From Planctomycetales bacterium (GTDB lineage: Bacteria > Planctomycetota > Planctomycetia > Planctomycetales > Planctomycetaceae), in NCBI GenBank assembly GCA_028285345.1, contig JANQPT010000037.1, forward strand, positions 1 to 64,000: a stretch of DNA of 64,000 nucleotides, in the 5' to 3' direction. Shown one piece after another: positions 1-7,777 of this stretch (its first letter is position 1; each line of letters starts with the position of its first letter). The position numbers were made by a program, and so were the translations under genes. A model generated the notes under the pieces. It saw only the letters and a list, made by a program, of their open reading frames with translations, was not told the origin of the DNA and ran no database searches.

Positions 1-321
1 AGGTGAACTTACGATGTCGCTTATCGATGAATCAACATGACGTCCTAAGTCGATTCAGGTCGCTTGCAATAGCGCTAGCCGCGTTGATTGCTTCCGAGAG
101 GTGCTGTATCGAATGACCACGCATTCCGTACCGAAGTGATGGCCTTCCAGCGAACCTCGGGGAGGATCTTGGCTCTTGAGCCATTCGCTGGAAGGTATGT
201 AGACGGGGACGATCCGACTTGGCTTTGGCATCATTTTTTCCTTTCGAATTCGATTGAGATCGCCGAGATTCGTTACGCCAGCTTCTCCCGTCCGCAATTA
301 GTCATCAGCCAACCGGATTCT
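1..321. other. No supported gene
   Basis: I see no convincing gene here. A plus-strand reading frame starting at 88 runs into the antisense of the sigma-factor fragment at 322-510 and has no family resemblance I recognise. The stretch is probably the decayed edge of an accessory region that continues beyond the left end of the window. Confidence 0.4.
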
Positions 322-510
322 TCAACCGGCTCCATCATTCGGCTCGAGCAGTCGACGCAGCTTGTCTGGGTTCCGCTGAGCAAAAATCGACTTAATTCTG
401 CCGACTTCGATCTCCAGCTGGAATGCACTTAAAGCCTCGCCTTCAGGCTCGACCAACAATCCCGGCGCACCGTTGAACCAACGCACACACGTTCGCAAGG
501 ACTTTCCTTG
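322..510 (-). pseudogene. C-terminal fragment of an ECF41/SigJ-type sigma factor
   Basis: Minus-strand translation gives VRWFNGAPGLLVEPEG, then FQLEIEVGRIKSIF and NPDKLRRL. This matches the end of the SnoaL-like C-terminal extension of ECF41 (SigJ-like) sigma factors, where a 'VNGxPGLxV...GRI...NPDKL' pattern is typical. The frame continues upstream to 678, but that part does not resemble the rest of the family, and no sigma region 2 or 4 is present. In whole ECF41 proteins this extension modulates DNA binding by the sigma core, so alone it is unlikely to act as a sigma factor. I read it as a gene remnant; a short fusion protein starting at 678 is less likely. Confidence 0.5.
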
Positions 511-690
511 CCGAAACGGACGATAAATGCGCATCAAGAACGTCTGTACTTGGATTCGCATCGCTTCGGGTTTTGAAGGAATAACTCCGGCGTCCAATGG
601 GAGTTGGGACATTGCTGTTGAATTCGGTATCGTGGAGTCGTCTGGAAAACGGAGTAAGGCAACGACAACTTCTTTCAACGGGAGCTGATG

Positions 691-1203
691 ATGAGCGAAA
701 ACGCAATCGGACTGCTGTATGGAACTGAGGAGGAGTTTGCGGCGGTCTTCAAGGATTGGCGGAAGCCGGCAACGAAACCAGTCCGGGTGGAGAAGACAGG
801 GACGAATCCCTTCACGGGCGCAACGCAGACCTACATCGTATATGATGTCGAGTATCCGTTTGACGAGCCTGCCGAAGACGAAGAGTGGGAGGAATCGACC
901 TATGACATGGCTGGCTACAGGGCGCTCGAACTGATGAAATTCTGGGATATTCCCCAGTCCATTTTAGACAAGTTTAACTGGTGGGGCCCGCCGATTTTGT
1001 GTGACAGATGGCAAAACGAGTTTCTAAAAGAGGTACCTCCGGAAGGAGTCGAGGAACTGCTTGACGGCCGTTTGGAACAACGCCTGCGTGACACCGATCC
1101 AGAGACGTTGGAAATCTTCAGCGAAATGCTGCAGGAAATCCGTCAAGAAGTAGCAGCCGCTCGCAAAGAAGGCGGGCTGCTGGGGGCGCTCTGGAACATA
1201 TAA
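691..1203 (+). CDS. Hypothetical acidic protein (170 aa)
   Basis: I do not recognise a family. The product is acidic and soluble, with no signal peptide or membrane segment. It is rich in Trp, Glu and Asp (PFDEPAEDEEWEEST near residues 54-68) and has a helical charged C-terminal half (EGVEELLDGRLEQRLRDTD). Two ATGs lie in tandem at 688 and 691. GGGAG at 680-684 is better spaced for the second, so I use 691. It stands alone, head-to-head with the sigma-factor fragment, in the accessory left arm. The open frame and ribosome-binding site make it a likely real gene, possibly cargo of the element next to tRNA-Leu. Confidence 0.6.
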   Translation: MSENAIGLLYGTEEEFAAVFKDWRKPATKPVRVEKTGTNPFTGATQTYIVYDVEYPFDEPAEDEEWEESTYDMAGYRALELMKFWDIPQSILDKFNWWGPPILCDRWQNEFLKEVPPEGVEELLDGRLEQRLRDTDPETLEIFSEMLQEIRQEVAAARKEGGLLGALWNI

Positions 1204-2384
1204 GCCGTAGGCTGCGTCTCGACGCACATTTCGGTGACATTGGGCCGTCAGGTGAGAGAAAACACGGAGGCCACGGAGTTTTCTTCCCAAGCGGACCGCT
1301 TGCGGTCGCGCGCGACTTTGTGCGATCATCCATGAAGCAAAACCAACCGCCAGTGAGACCGTTCCAAGAATTACGAGCGATGGATCGTAGTTTTGAATAA
1401 CTCCGCAAGTCGTCATCAACTCATTCAGCAACGTGGCTTGATCACCTGCGGCGCATTCGGCGCCAGATCAAAAGTAATAGAAGAATTGTTGCTCCGATTG
1501 ACAGTCGAAGGAAATCCTCCCGTAGAAATTTGAATAGATTTCAGGCAGAATTGAACGAGAGGAGAGGTTGGGCGGCCTGTTAAACTATTACTATCGCCGA
1601 GCTGCGTGAGTGTGTCCACCGCTGCATTTTCAAAGTTGCAGCGCGGGAAGAGCGACAACATTGCGATCTATCTTCGCCATCCTCGGTCGTCATTTGCAGC
1701 AGATGTCGCGAGGAGTATGCAATTGGCACCCCAAAATCGAATCCTTAAAGCATGGTCTCAAAATCTTGACCTCACGGGTTTACGAAATCGCCGTAGCGAG
1801 AGCTGAATCATTTTTTCGTAGTTCCCTGTTGGGACAAAGTATTTGTTTTTCAGGGCCGTCTAAATCGTGCCAAGTTGCTCATGGAGCAGAGCGACGCAGT
1901 GCCGTACGCATTTGCCGCTCATCCATCGGAGCAATTAATTGCTTACGGCGGTTTCGATCTTGTGGAGTTCTGCGAACGCATTGTCTGAGATTGAGTAGGC
2001 TGCAAGATAGCCCATGCCGCCAATCAACAGCGTGCGACCGTCTTCGACGAACTCTAAGCGATCAATCCAGCGATCTCCAATAGATGCCGCGCATAGGCAG
2101 AGCGGTCGCCCGTCGAGGCGGAGCGAAATGTATGGCGCGTCCAGCGTATTCTGATCGAGATGCCCCATCGGCGGTTTCACATGACGAACAAACGGTATCG
2201 TTTCTGGTACGATCGCTATCGCACTTACAAGAAACGCTATCCGGATCGCAAACCGTTGTACTATAACAACCGTGGTTGTTGGACGAACGGTTACCCGAGA
2301 AGTCAATGACCAAACCTCCCTTACCATCGGACTTTTCGTTTCCTGTCCGTCCGCATCGCGGGCAGAGGTAGAGGGATATGTGAT
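1204..2384. other. 1.2-kb degenerate region without a supported gene
   Basis: Only short frames of unrelated composition occur here. At 1208-1228 there is a short palindrome of the TGCGTC/GACGCA type, which recurs at 44322. At 1264-1282 lies a 'cacggaggccacggag' motif resembling the one at about 42170-42200. A 42-codon Tyr/Arg-rich frame at 2181-2309 is treated as a finding. The stretch looks like eroded DNA downstream of the IS21 remnant. I see no RNA gene in it. Confidence 0.45.
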
Positions 2385-2503
2385 CTAACCGTACGTATTG
2401 CCGGATGTCCCGTAATTCGACTGAATTCTGAATTGCAGTGACGCGAGCGTTGTATCGGGCGGCGGCTGGTTCAGCAGCAGCTTGGGGAGTTCCTGATGCC
2501 GCC

Positions 2504-3775
2504 TCAACCGCCGGGCGTGGTTATAGTACGTCGCCCGGCAGCCCCCCTGCAGGGCCATAAACGCGCGGACCCGCTCCGCTCCGCTTCGCTCCCAGTTCTC
2601 GGTTTGGCGTGATCGAAACCTCCCCGCTTACGTTCCAACAAGGCCAGATAATGCAGCGCATTGGAGAAGCACTGTTCGCAGTCCCTATGCCGCTGGTGTC
2701 GGGCGATCAACTTGTCCTCAAAGATCAGCCGCACCTCGTCGACGGTCGCCACGATTGTGATTCGCCGATACGCGTACTTGGTCGGAACCGAATAGCTGTT
2801 GCAATCGAACCGCACCAAAGACAGCGAATCGGCATTCGCCCGGCCCAATCGGCGAGCCTGGAACGTCTGCTGCGGCAGCGGCCGAAAACACGACTGCTCT
2901 TCAACCAACAAGACCTGCTTCGGCGCAGTCTTGCCTCGCAACTGACGTTTCAGGTCGTTCTCACAACGCTCGACCAACTGACGATTCAAGGTCTTCAGTG
3001 AATCGACGCGCGGCACGGGAACCAAATAATTCCTGCGGGCAAAATCCAACAACCGTTCGACATGCCCCTTTTCATTGGGACGTCGCACCAGGCAGAAATG
3101 ATCCGCAAACAGGAAGTGGCTCTTGAGTCTGAGAAACTCGGTGGTCACTTTCCGCTCGCGGCTACCGACGAACTGGTCCACGGCGATCTTCGAGTTATCG
3201 TAGCTGATCCGATTCGGCACGCCCCCGAAGAATTCAAACGCTCTCTTGTGCCCTTCCAAAAACGCTTCCGTGCATTCACGAGGGAACGCTTGGATGAAGA
3301 TCGCATCCGAATACGGCAGCGTCATCACAAACAACGCCACCTTCGTCAATTCACCGTCGAGCCACACGTCGGCAAATCCGAAGTCAACCTGTGCTTCGCC
3401 CGGCGGATGCGAGAGCGGCAAAAAGACCTCGCGGAACTGTTGTTTCCAACTCCGCACCGCGTCTTGAACGATCGTGATCCCGCCCTGATAACCGTGCTCG
3501 TCACGCAGCCGCTCGAAGAGCCGCTTCGCCGTATGTCGCTGCTTGCGATGCACCTGCCGGTGGCCCTCCAGGATCTCATGAATCACCGGCAGAAAGGGAT
3601 CCAGCTTTGACGTGCGACGCTCGCTGCGGCGATAGCCCGGCGGATCCGCGTGCGTTAAGATCTTTGCGAGCGTCTCCCAGTGGATCTCGTACTCGGCGCA
3701 AGCCGCCCGCTTGCTGATCTCGCCCCCCAACACGCGGCGGCGAATCTGGGCCCATTGCTGCATATCCGTATACAC
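2504..3775 (-). CDS. istA: IS21 transposase IstA, C-terminus frameshifted
   Basis: This is a DDE transposase of the IS21 family. An N-terminal helix-turn-helix is visible at residues 8-45 (RRRVLGGEISKRAACAEY). The integrase core follows: GEAQVDFGFADVWLDG supplies the first Asp, YDNSKIAV the second, and the NEKGHVERLL region the catalytic Glu. A Mu-type beta-barrel region follows to about residue 390. The sequence matches IstA up to GGFDHAKP, then changes to an unrelated Arg/Gly-rich tail. In the next frame, translation continues ENWERS and stays open to 2385. A run of cgctc pentamers at about 2571-2591 lies at the break. Full-length IstA is usually around 500 residues, against 423 here, so function is doubtful. 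Confidence 0.85.
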   Translation of the reverse strand: MYTDMQQWAQIRRRVLGGEISKRAACAEYEIHWETLAKILTHADPPGYRRSERRTSKLDPFLPVIHEILEGHRQVHRKQRHTAKRLFERLRDEHGYQGGITIVQDAVRSWKQQFREVFLPLSHPPGEAQVDFGFADVWLDGELTKVALFVMTLPYSDAIFIQAFPRECTEAFLEGHKRAFEFFGGVPNRISYDNSKIAVDQFVGSRERKVTTEFLRLKSHFLFADHFCLVRRPNEKGHVERLLDFARRNYLVPVPRVDSLKTLNRQLVERCENDLKRQLRGKTAPKQVLLVEEQSCFRPLPQQTFQARRLGRANADSLSLVRFDCNSYSVPTKYAYRRITIVATVDEVRLIFEDKLIARHQRHRDCEQCFSNALHYLALLERKRGGFDHAKPRTGSEAERSGSARLWPCRGAAGRRTITTPGG

Positions 3776-3850
3776 CCCTGGCTCCTACTGATTCTCAGTG
3801 CCAAACCTTCCCGTTCGGGAGAGTCCGCCTGAAAACCAACAGGTGAACAT

Positions 3851-3905
3851 CTGGGCGCTACGTTTTTATTCCAATTCGCCACACCCCTCTGGGCACTACG
3901 TTTTC
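3851..3905. repeat. IS21 terminal sub-repeats
   Basis: Two near-identical 17-mers, ctgggcgctacgttttt at 3851 and ctgggcactacgttttc at 3889, sit 38 bases apart just upstream of istA. Repeated transposase-binding sites at the termini are a hallmark of IS21 elements, so this is taken as the istA-proximal end of the element. Confidence 0.65.
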
Positions 3906-3927
3906 TGGCCGCTGTTTAGACCCAGGC

Positions 3928-4414
3928 GGAACGATGTTCCAGGTGCTCGCAACCTTTGCAATGCGAAGGTTGATCCAGGTTTCGCTTTACGAAACCTGTG
4001 CGCGACCTTTGCGATGCAAACGTCGCACAACGTTTCCGAAAAAATGCGCGAGAAAACACCGTAAGCAAATGCCATCGTGCAACGCGCGGCAATTCCGAAT
4101 ACTTTTCGGACTGAACGAGGCGGCTGCCGATTGTCCGTTCCGAAAAGACTGCACGATTCATTCGGAACGGTTCGCCGGAATTGTCTCTGGAACATGTTCC
4201 GCTGATCGAGGTGTCACAATGTGACACCTGCGCGAAGGATTTGCATTGCAAAACCTGCCCCAGGTGGCACAATGTGCCAGGTGTCACATTGTGACAGGTG
4301 TTACATTGTAACACGTCGCCGACCCCATCGGCTGATCGCAGATTGCCAGCCGGCTGGCAGAAGTTGCGGCAGCGCATGCAATTCTTTGCGGCATGCGTGC
4401 GGAAAGGCCTTTAT
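3928..4414. repeat. Cluster A: array of short hairpins with varying stems
   Basis: At least twelve perfect or near-perfect inverted repeats lie in under 500 bases: 3928-3940 (loop GAT), 3951-3971 (AAT), 3976-3998, 4002-4026 (GAT), 4094-4110, 4135-4170, 4189-4200, 4209-4229 (AAT), 4237-4257 (ATT), 4265-4279 (AAT), 4282-4296 (ATT), 4298-4314 (ATT), 4344-4359, 4373-4397 and 4403-4412. Many begin with AGG and end with CCT, and have a C-[A/G]AT-G or C-ATT-G centre. Stem sequences differ between units but pair internally. No frame is shared and nothing suggests coding. The cluster lies between the IS21 remnant and the excisionase-like gene. The function is unknown; REP-like or structured-RNA elements are the nearest known analogues. 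Confidence 0.75.
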
Positions 4415-5109
4415 TCCCGAAAATTGCGCTGCTACGGAAACGACGAGCAGCTCTATCGACTCTTGCGTGCCGCACACCTGAATCCGGCAGTATGTTTCCA
4501 AGCGAATTGTTCCGAAAAGCTTCTTCTCGCGCGCACGTTTGATCAAGCTTTTACTACTTTCAAAACTTTCAAGCGCGCCCGGCTTAGGCTGTCGATCACG
4601 GGGTTCGAGGCAAACGTACCGACCCCTAGGCCCTTGCGTCCGTATTCGGAAACAAAGGTTTGAGGTCGGTGTAATCAGCGGCAAGTGCCATCACATGGGC
4701 ACTGAGGTATCCGCCCGCCCTGGCTCGTCTTGTTCTCGCGGTTAGCACGAGGTTCCACCCTTCGCCGCGTCCCTAGCCGGCCGATAGCCAACACCCAAGG
4801 CAGTGCGTCGTCGCGACCTCGGATCGAGAAATCCAGCTCATTTGCACCCGGCTGTGGTCGGGGCCGCTGCAAATTGAAAAGCGAGCAACGGTTCGCGGGT
4901 CAGATTGTCACCACGACTGCTCCGCTCGTGGCCAACTTGTGGTTGTAGTAGCCCCTACCTACTACTGCGGGCCGAGCTGGTCTGCTGCGCTCTCGGCTAG
5001 CGCGAATGTGCCCCCAGGGCACCTACTAAGACTATGTTCTCGCGCAAAAACACTGGGATCGGGACAATACGCTTTGATGGAAGCACATTCACCAACAAGA
5101 GGCAACACG
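4415..5109. other. Non-coding stretch with scattered palindromes
   Basis: There is no supported gene. Further short inverted repeats are present: AGTGCC/GGCACT at 4684-4703, GTAGTAG/CTACTAC at 4945-4965, and GTGCCC-CCA-GGGCAC at 5008-5022. The last resembles the units of cluster A. The region separates the hairpin cluster from the excisionase-like gene and may contain its promoter, but I cannot point to a convincing -35/-10 pair. Confidence 0.45.
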
Positions 5110-5409
5110 ATGCAAAAGGTCACTCTCCAGACAATCTTGCGCCGGCTGACCGCAATTGATGTGAAGCTGGACTCCTTGCTCGCCGCGCAGCGGAAGAGCG
5201 CCGCCACACAAGGCAGCGAATGGGTAACGATCGAGGAAGCAGCGCGAGCCTGTCGCTATAGGCCGTGGACGTTGCGGCAAGCCTGCGCGTCTGGCCGGCT
5301 TGCCGCAATCGATCCGAACGGCGTGCGCAAGCTGAGTGATGGTAGCTGGCGGATTTGGTGGGGAGTCGTGGAATCGATCCGAGACAACGGATTGCCGGTC
5401 GTTAAGTGA
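5110..5409 (+). CDS. Excisionase-like helix-turn-helix protein
   Basis: A 99-residue protein with a coiled N-terminus (ILRRLTAIDVKLDSLLAAQ) and a MerR/excisionase-type winged helix: WVTIEEAARACRYRPWTL, then RQACASGRLAAI and a strand-like WRIWWGVVES. Proteins of this type are directionality factors for phage-like integrases or small DNA-binding regulators. AGAGG at 5098-5102 favours the ATG at 5110 over an in-frame ATG at 5077. The gene converges on the integrase and their ends overlap by eight bases (5402-5409). This pairing supports a recombination directionality factor; transcriptional control of the element is the alternative. Confidence 0.65.
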   Translation: MQKVTLQTILRRLTAIDVKLDSLLAAQRKSAATQGSEWVTIEEAARACRYRPWTLRQACASGRLAAIDPNGVRKLSDGSWRIWWGVVESIRDNGLPVVK

Positions 5410-6691
5410 CGCTGCCTTCCGCCGGGCACTCCAGCCGTTCCATTTGACTTCGCTTTCGATCGATGGAAAGGTGCGTGTAATGCTTCCTCATCTCAGGCGT
5501 CAGATGGCCGACCCAGCTTTCGATGTCGGCTTCGGGGACTCCAGCCACCGCGCACCACGAAATAAAAGAATGCCGGAATAAATGCCATCTTCCAGCAACG
5601 TGCTTCCAATCTTTCATTTTGCCGACAACCCGCAGCAGGTGATCTGTCGCCATGTGCGACGTCGTGGGCCGTGGACCATCAATCTTGCGACTGCTGCGAG
5701 CTAAGTCTCCCGGAGTATAAAATAGTGCTTCGCCACCGGCGTGCTGCGACAACCATGATTCTAGTACCGGAGCCAGTCGCCCGTGAATGGGGACGATTCG
5801 CTCCGATTCGGAAAACTGTTTATTGTGCGCCTTCCGCTGGCGCAAGGTGATGACGCCGCCGGCAAGATCGACATCGTGCGTGTTTAGCCGGCAAAGTTCG
5901 CTGCGACGGCCGCCGGTGAAAGCGGCTGTCACGATCATCGGATAAACGAATCCGGGGGCATCGGTCGCCGCAATCGCAAGGTCGTCCAAGAATCGCCGGA
6001 GTTCGCCATTGTCCAAGTATGTTCTGGACCAGAGTTCTCCACTTGCTTCCTCTGACAACTGGCGACGCTCAATTTCGCGCAGGGTCTCGCCGTATGTGCG
6101 CCAATCCGGTTTCTTCTTTTTCCGTAGCAACGTTGGCGTGATGATCATCATAACGCTATCTGGGTTCAGCGGTTTGCTGATCCATCCTTTTGCGGCAGCG
6201 AGTTTGTATGCGTCCAGGAAACGGATCAAATCACGTTTCGTTGTATCCCCGGAGACGCTCTGCTGCCGTTCGCTGGCAAATAGCTCCAAGTCGCGGATCG
6301 TAATAGAGTCGATGGTCCGTTCCGCGCCGATTGCGTTGCGGACGGTCCGTAGCCGAATTTCGTATTCTTTGTACGTCCCGTCACAAATGCGACCCCGGCG
6401 GGAGTTCAAGTATTCGTCAGTGGCAGCCTGCACGGTATGTTGCAACGCTTGCCGAACCTGTTCAATACGACCACCGGTGAAGATGAATTCGGTCGCATCC
6501 ACTCCCGCTGGAACGGTCAGGCGCCCGGCTTCGATGAGGCGCAGCGTCTCTTCGATCTCGTCCCGGCGTCGTTCGGCATCACGCGTCGCGATAGGCCCCA
6601 AACTCTTGCGCGGGCGTCGACCGCCATATCGCCAACGGACGCGATAGACCCCCTGTTTTCCAAGCGGACCTTCCAAAGTAACTGCCGGCAT
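5402..6691 (-). CDS. Tyrosine recombinase / phage-type integrase
   Basis: Site-specific recombinase of about 429 residues. An N-terminal SAM-like core-binding domain (about residues 70-170) is followed by the catalytic domain. There the first Arg lies in AAFTGGRRSELCRLN, the HxxR box in WHLFRHSFISW, and a later His in ESWVGH. The nucleophilic Tyr is in MRKHYTHLS. These are the residues expected of the family. The start at 6691 (MPAVTLEG) has GGAG six bases upstream and is preferred to the in-frame ATG at 6715. The gene starts about 145 bases from the 3' end of tRNA-Leu and reads away from it, the usual layout of an element integrated at a tRNA. It overlaps the end of the excisionase-like gene. 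Confidence 0.9.
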   Translation of the reverse strand: MPAVTLEGPLGKQGVYRVRWRYGGRRPRKSLGPIATRDAERRRDEIEETLRLIEAGRLTVPAGVDATEFIFTGGRIEQVRQALQHTVQAATDEYLNSRRGRICDGTYKEYEIRLRTVRNAIGAERTIDSITIRDLELFASERQQSVSGDTTKRDLIRFLDAYKLAAAKGWISKPLNPDSVMMIITPTLLRKKKKPDWRTYGETLREIERRQLSEEASGELWSRTYLDNGELRRFLDDLAIAATDAPGFVYPMIVTAAFTGGRRSELCRLNTHDVDLAGGVITLRQRKAHNKQFSESERIVPIHGRLAPVLESWLSQHAGGEALFYTPGDLARSSRKIDGPRPTTSHMATDHLLRVVGKMKDWKHVAGRWHLFRHSFISWCAVAGVPEADIESWVGHLTPEMRKHYTHLSIDRKRSQMERLECPAEGSVT

Positions 6692-6834
6692 GATGGTCTC
6701 CGTTTCTCGCAACATCTCTCAAGTGTATTGCTCCACGTTGAGTGATGTTGCGTTGGACCACCTTTGGACCACGCCGACGAATGATGAGTCAGTGAGGAAA
6801 GGTCGTCATCGACGCAAGTCCTTGCCTCACAAAG

Positions 6835-6919
6835 TGCCGAAGGTGGGACTCGAACCCACACGAGGTTTACCCTCACTGGATTTTGAATCCAGCGCGTCTG
6901 CCAATTCCGCCACTTCGGC
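6835..6919 (-). tRNA. tRNA-Leu(CAA)
   Basis: The minus strand folds as an 85-base class II tRNA. The acceptor arms GCCGAAG and CTTCGGC pair. The anticodon stem-loop CTGGATTCAAAATCCAG gives anticodon CAA, and a long variable arm precedes the T arm GTGGGTTCGAGTCCCAC. CCA is not encoded. The 3' end faces the integrase, so its last bases are the probable attachment site of the element to the left. I found no second copy of the tRNA 3' end within the window. Confidence 0.95.
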
Positions 6920-7088
6920 TCAGGCACGCCCTAATATAGACCCTGGCCGCAGAGCGTCAAGTCCGCCGATTTTGATGCACTCCCGCATCGCAATGAAAAA
7001 TCCGCTTGCGATTTGGCGCACCGCGTGTTACTGGTGAAGGCGATGCCGATTGTGTTCGGACACTCTTTCTCCAGGACGGAACCAGTTG

Positions 7089-7745
7089 ATGATCGACTCT
7101 CCACGCCGTGGGATGTTTCGCGTGTATTGTGCCGGACCGCTGTTCAACCAAGCGGAACGGGACGAGATGACCGATATCGCCGATTGCCTCTGCGAGTCGG
7201 GTTTTACCGTCTATTTGCCGCACCGCGACGGAATGGAATTCCGGCTGGTGCATGACGAGTTGGTAGGCCGGGGTTGGCCCGGTCCTCAGGCCGCCGCGTT
7301 TTTGCACGCGGCAATCTTTGCCCTCGACGTCTATCAATTGGTCGAGGAATGCGATTGTCTGGTTTGGAATCTGAACGGCCGCACACCCGACGAAGGGGCC
7401 GTCTCGGAAGCGGCGATGGCCTGGACGCTCGGCAAACCGCTTGTGGCCTACAAAGAAGACGTCCGCACGCTGATTGCCGGCCGCGACAATCCGTTGCTGG
7501 TGGGGATGGTCGATTTTGAAACGCTCGACGAGATCGACGAAATCCCCGCGGCGCTCGCCCGACAAATCGCGGCTGCCCAGTCCCCGCCGACCGCGCTGGA
7601 AAACGTCTCCCCCGCCATGCAGCGCGCCGTCGGGCAGGGGAGCCTGCTGTGGGCGGCGATGAACGAGGCCTCCGCACAGGGCAATGACGACGTCTTGGCC
7701 GATATTGTCGCGGAGTTGTTTGCGCCGCAGGAGGGAAGCGTTTGA
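7089..7745 (+). CDS. Nucleoside 2-deoxyribosyltransferase-like protein
   Basis: A 218-residue Rossmann-like protein. The N-terminal RVYCAGPLFNQAER (residues 11-24) matches the 'xxAGPxF' substrate-binding start of the nucleoside 2-deoxyribosyltransferase family. CDCLVWNLNGRTPDEGAVSEAAMA (split around residues 88-111) carries the acidic motif and the family's catalytic-type Glu, followed by GKPLVAYKED. Known members exchange bases on deoxynucleosides or hydrolyse deoxynucleoside monophosphates. The start at 7089 is chosen for GGA upstream; an ATG at 7110, just before the conserved motif, is possible. It lies next to RNA ligase and HD phosphohydrolase genes, which suggests nucleotide salvage or repair. 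The substrate is unknown. Confidence 0.75.
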   Translation: MIDSPRRGMFRVYCAGPLFNQAERDEMTDIADCLCESGFTVYLPHRDGMEFRLVHDELVGRGWPGPQAAAFLHAAIFALDVYQLVEECDCLVWNLNGRTPDEGAVSEAAMAWTLGKPLVAYKEDVRTLIAGRDNPLLVGMVDFETLDEIDEIPAALARQIAAAQSPPTALENVSPAMQRAVGQGSLLWAAMNEASAQGNDDVLADIVAELFAPQEGSV

Positions 7746-7777
7746 AGCCGGCGTCCGTCGTGTCGACGCGATTTTCG

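Larger units (their letters stand above)
2504..3905 (-). mobile_element. IS21-family element, incomplete
   Basis: The remnant comprises an istA-like transposase gene and, upstream of it, two copies of a terminal sub-repeat at 3851 and 3889. IS21 elements normally carry istA followed by the ATPase gene istB and have multiple repeated transposase-binding sites at each end. Here istB is absent, the 3' end of istA is out of frame, and no matching terminal repeats are seen on the left side. The element is therefore truncated and probably immobile on its own. It sits inside the accessory arm that ends at tRNA-Leu. Confidence 0.75.

Noticed and set aside
1024-1431. Minus-strand ORF with a hydrophobic start (SLVILGTVSLAVGFASW)
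   Set aside because: Runs antisense into the supported gene at 691-1203, and the remainder has no family resemblance; at most a gene remnant.
4209-4314. CRISPR array
   Set aside because: Repeated units are themselves palindromes with changing sequence and no constant repeat or unique spacers; no cas genes are present.
3916-4377. Cys/His-rich minus-strand protein across hairpin cluster A
   Set aside because: The Cys-His-Val pattern arises from the palindrome units; the 17-base period breaks any constant frame, and no ribosome-binding site is present.
1-5100. Second attachment site copied from tRNA-Leu
   Set aside because: I looked for a repeat of the tRNA 3' end and found none in this part of the window.
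6009-6647. Plus-strand ORF of 212 codons inside the integrase
   Set aside because: Antisense shadow of a gene with clear catalytic motifs; composition rich in Arg/Ser, no family match.
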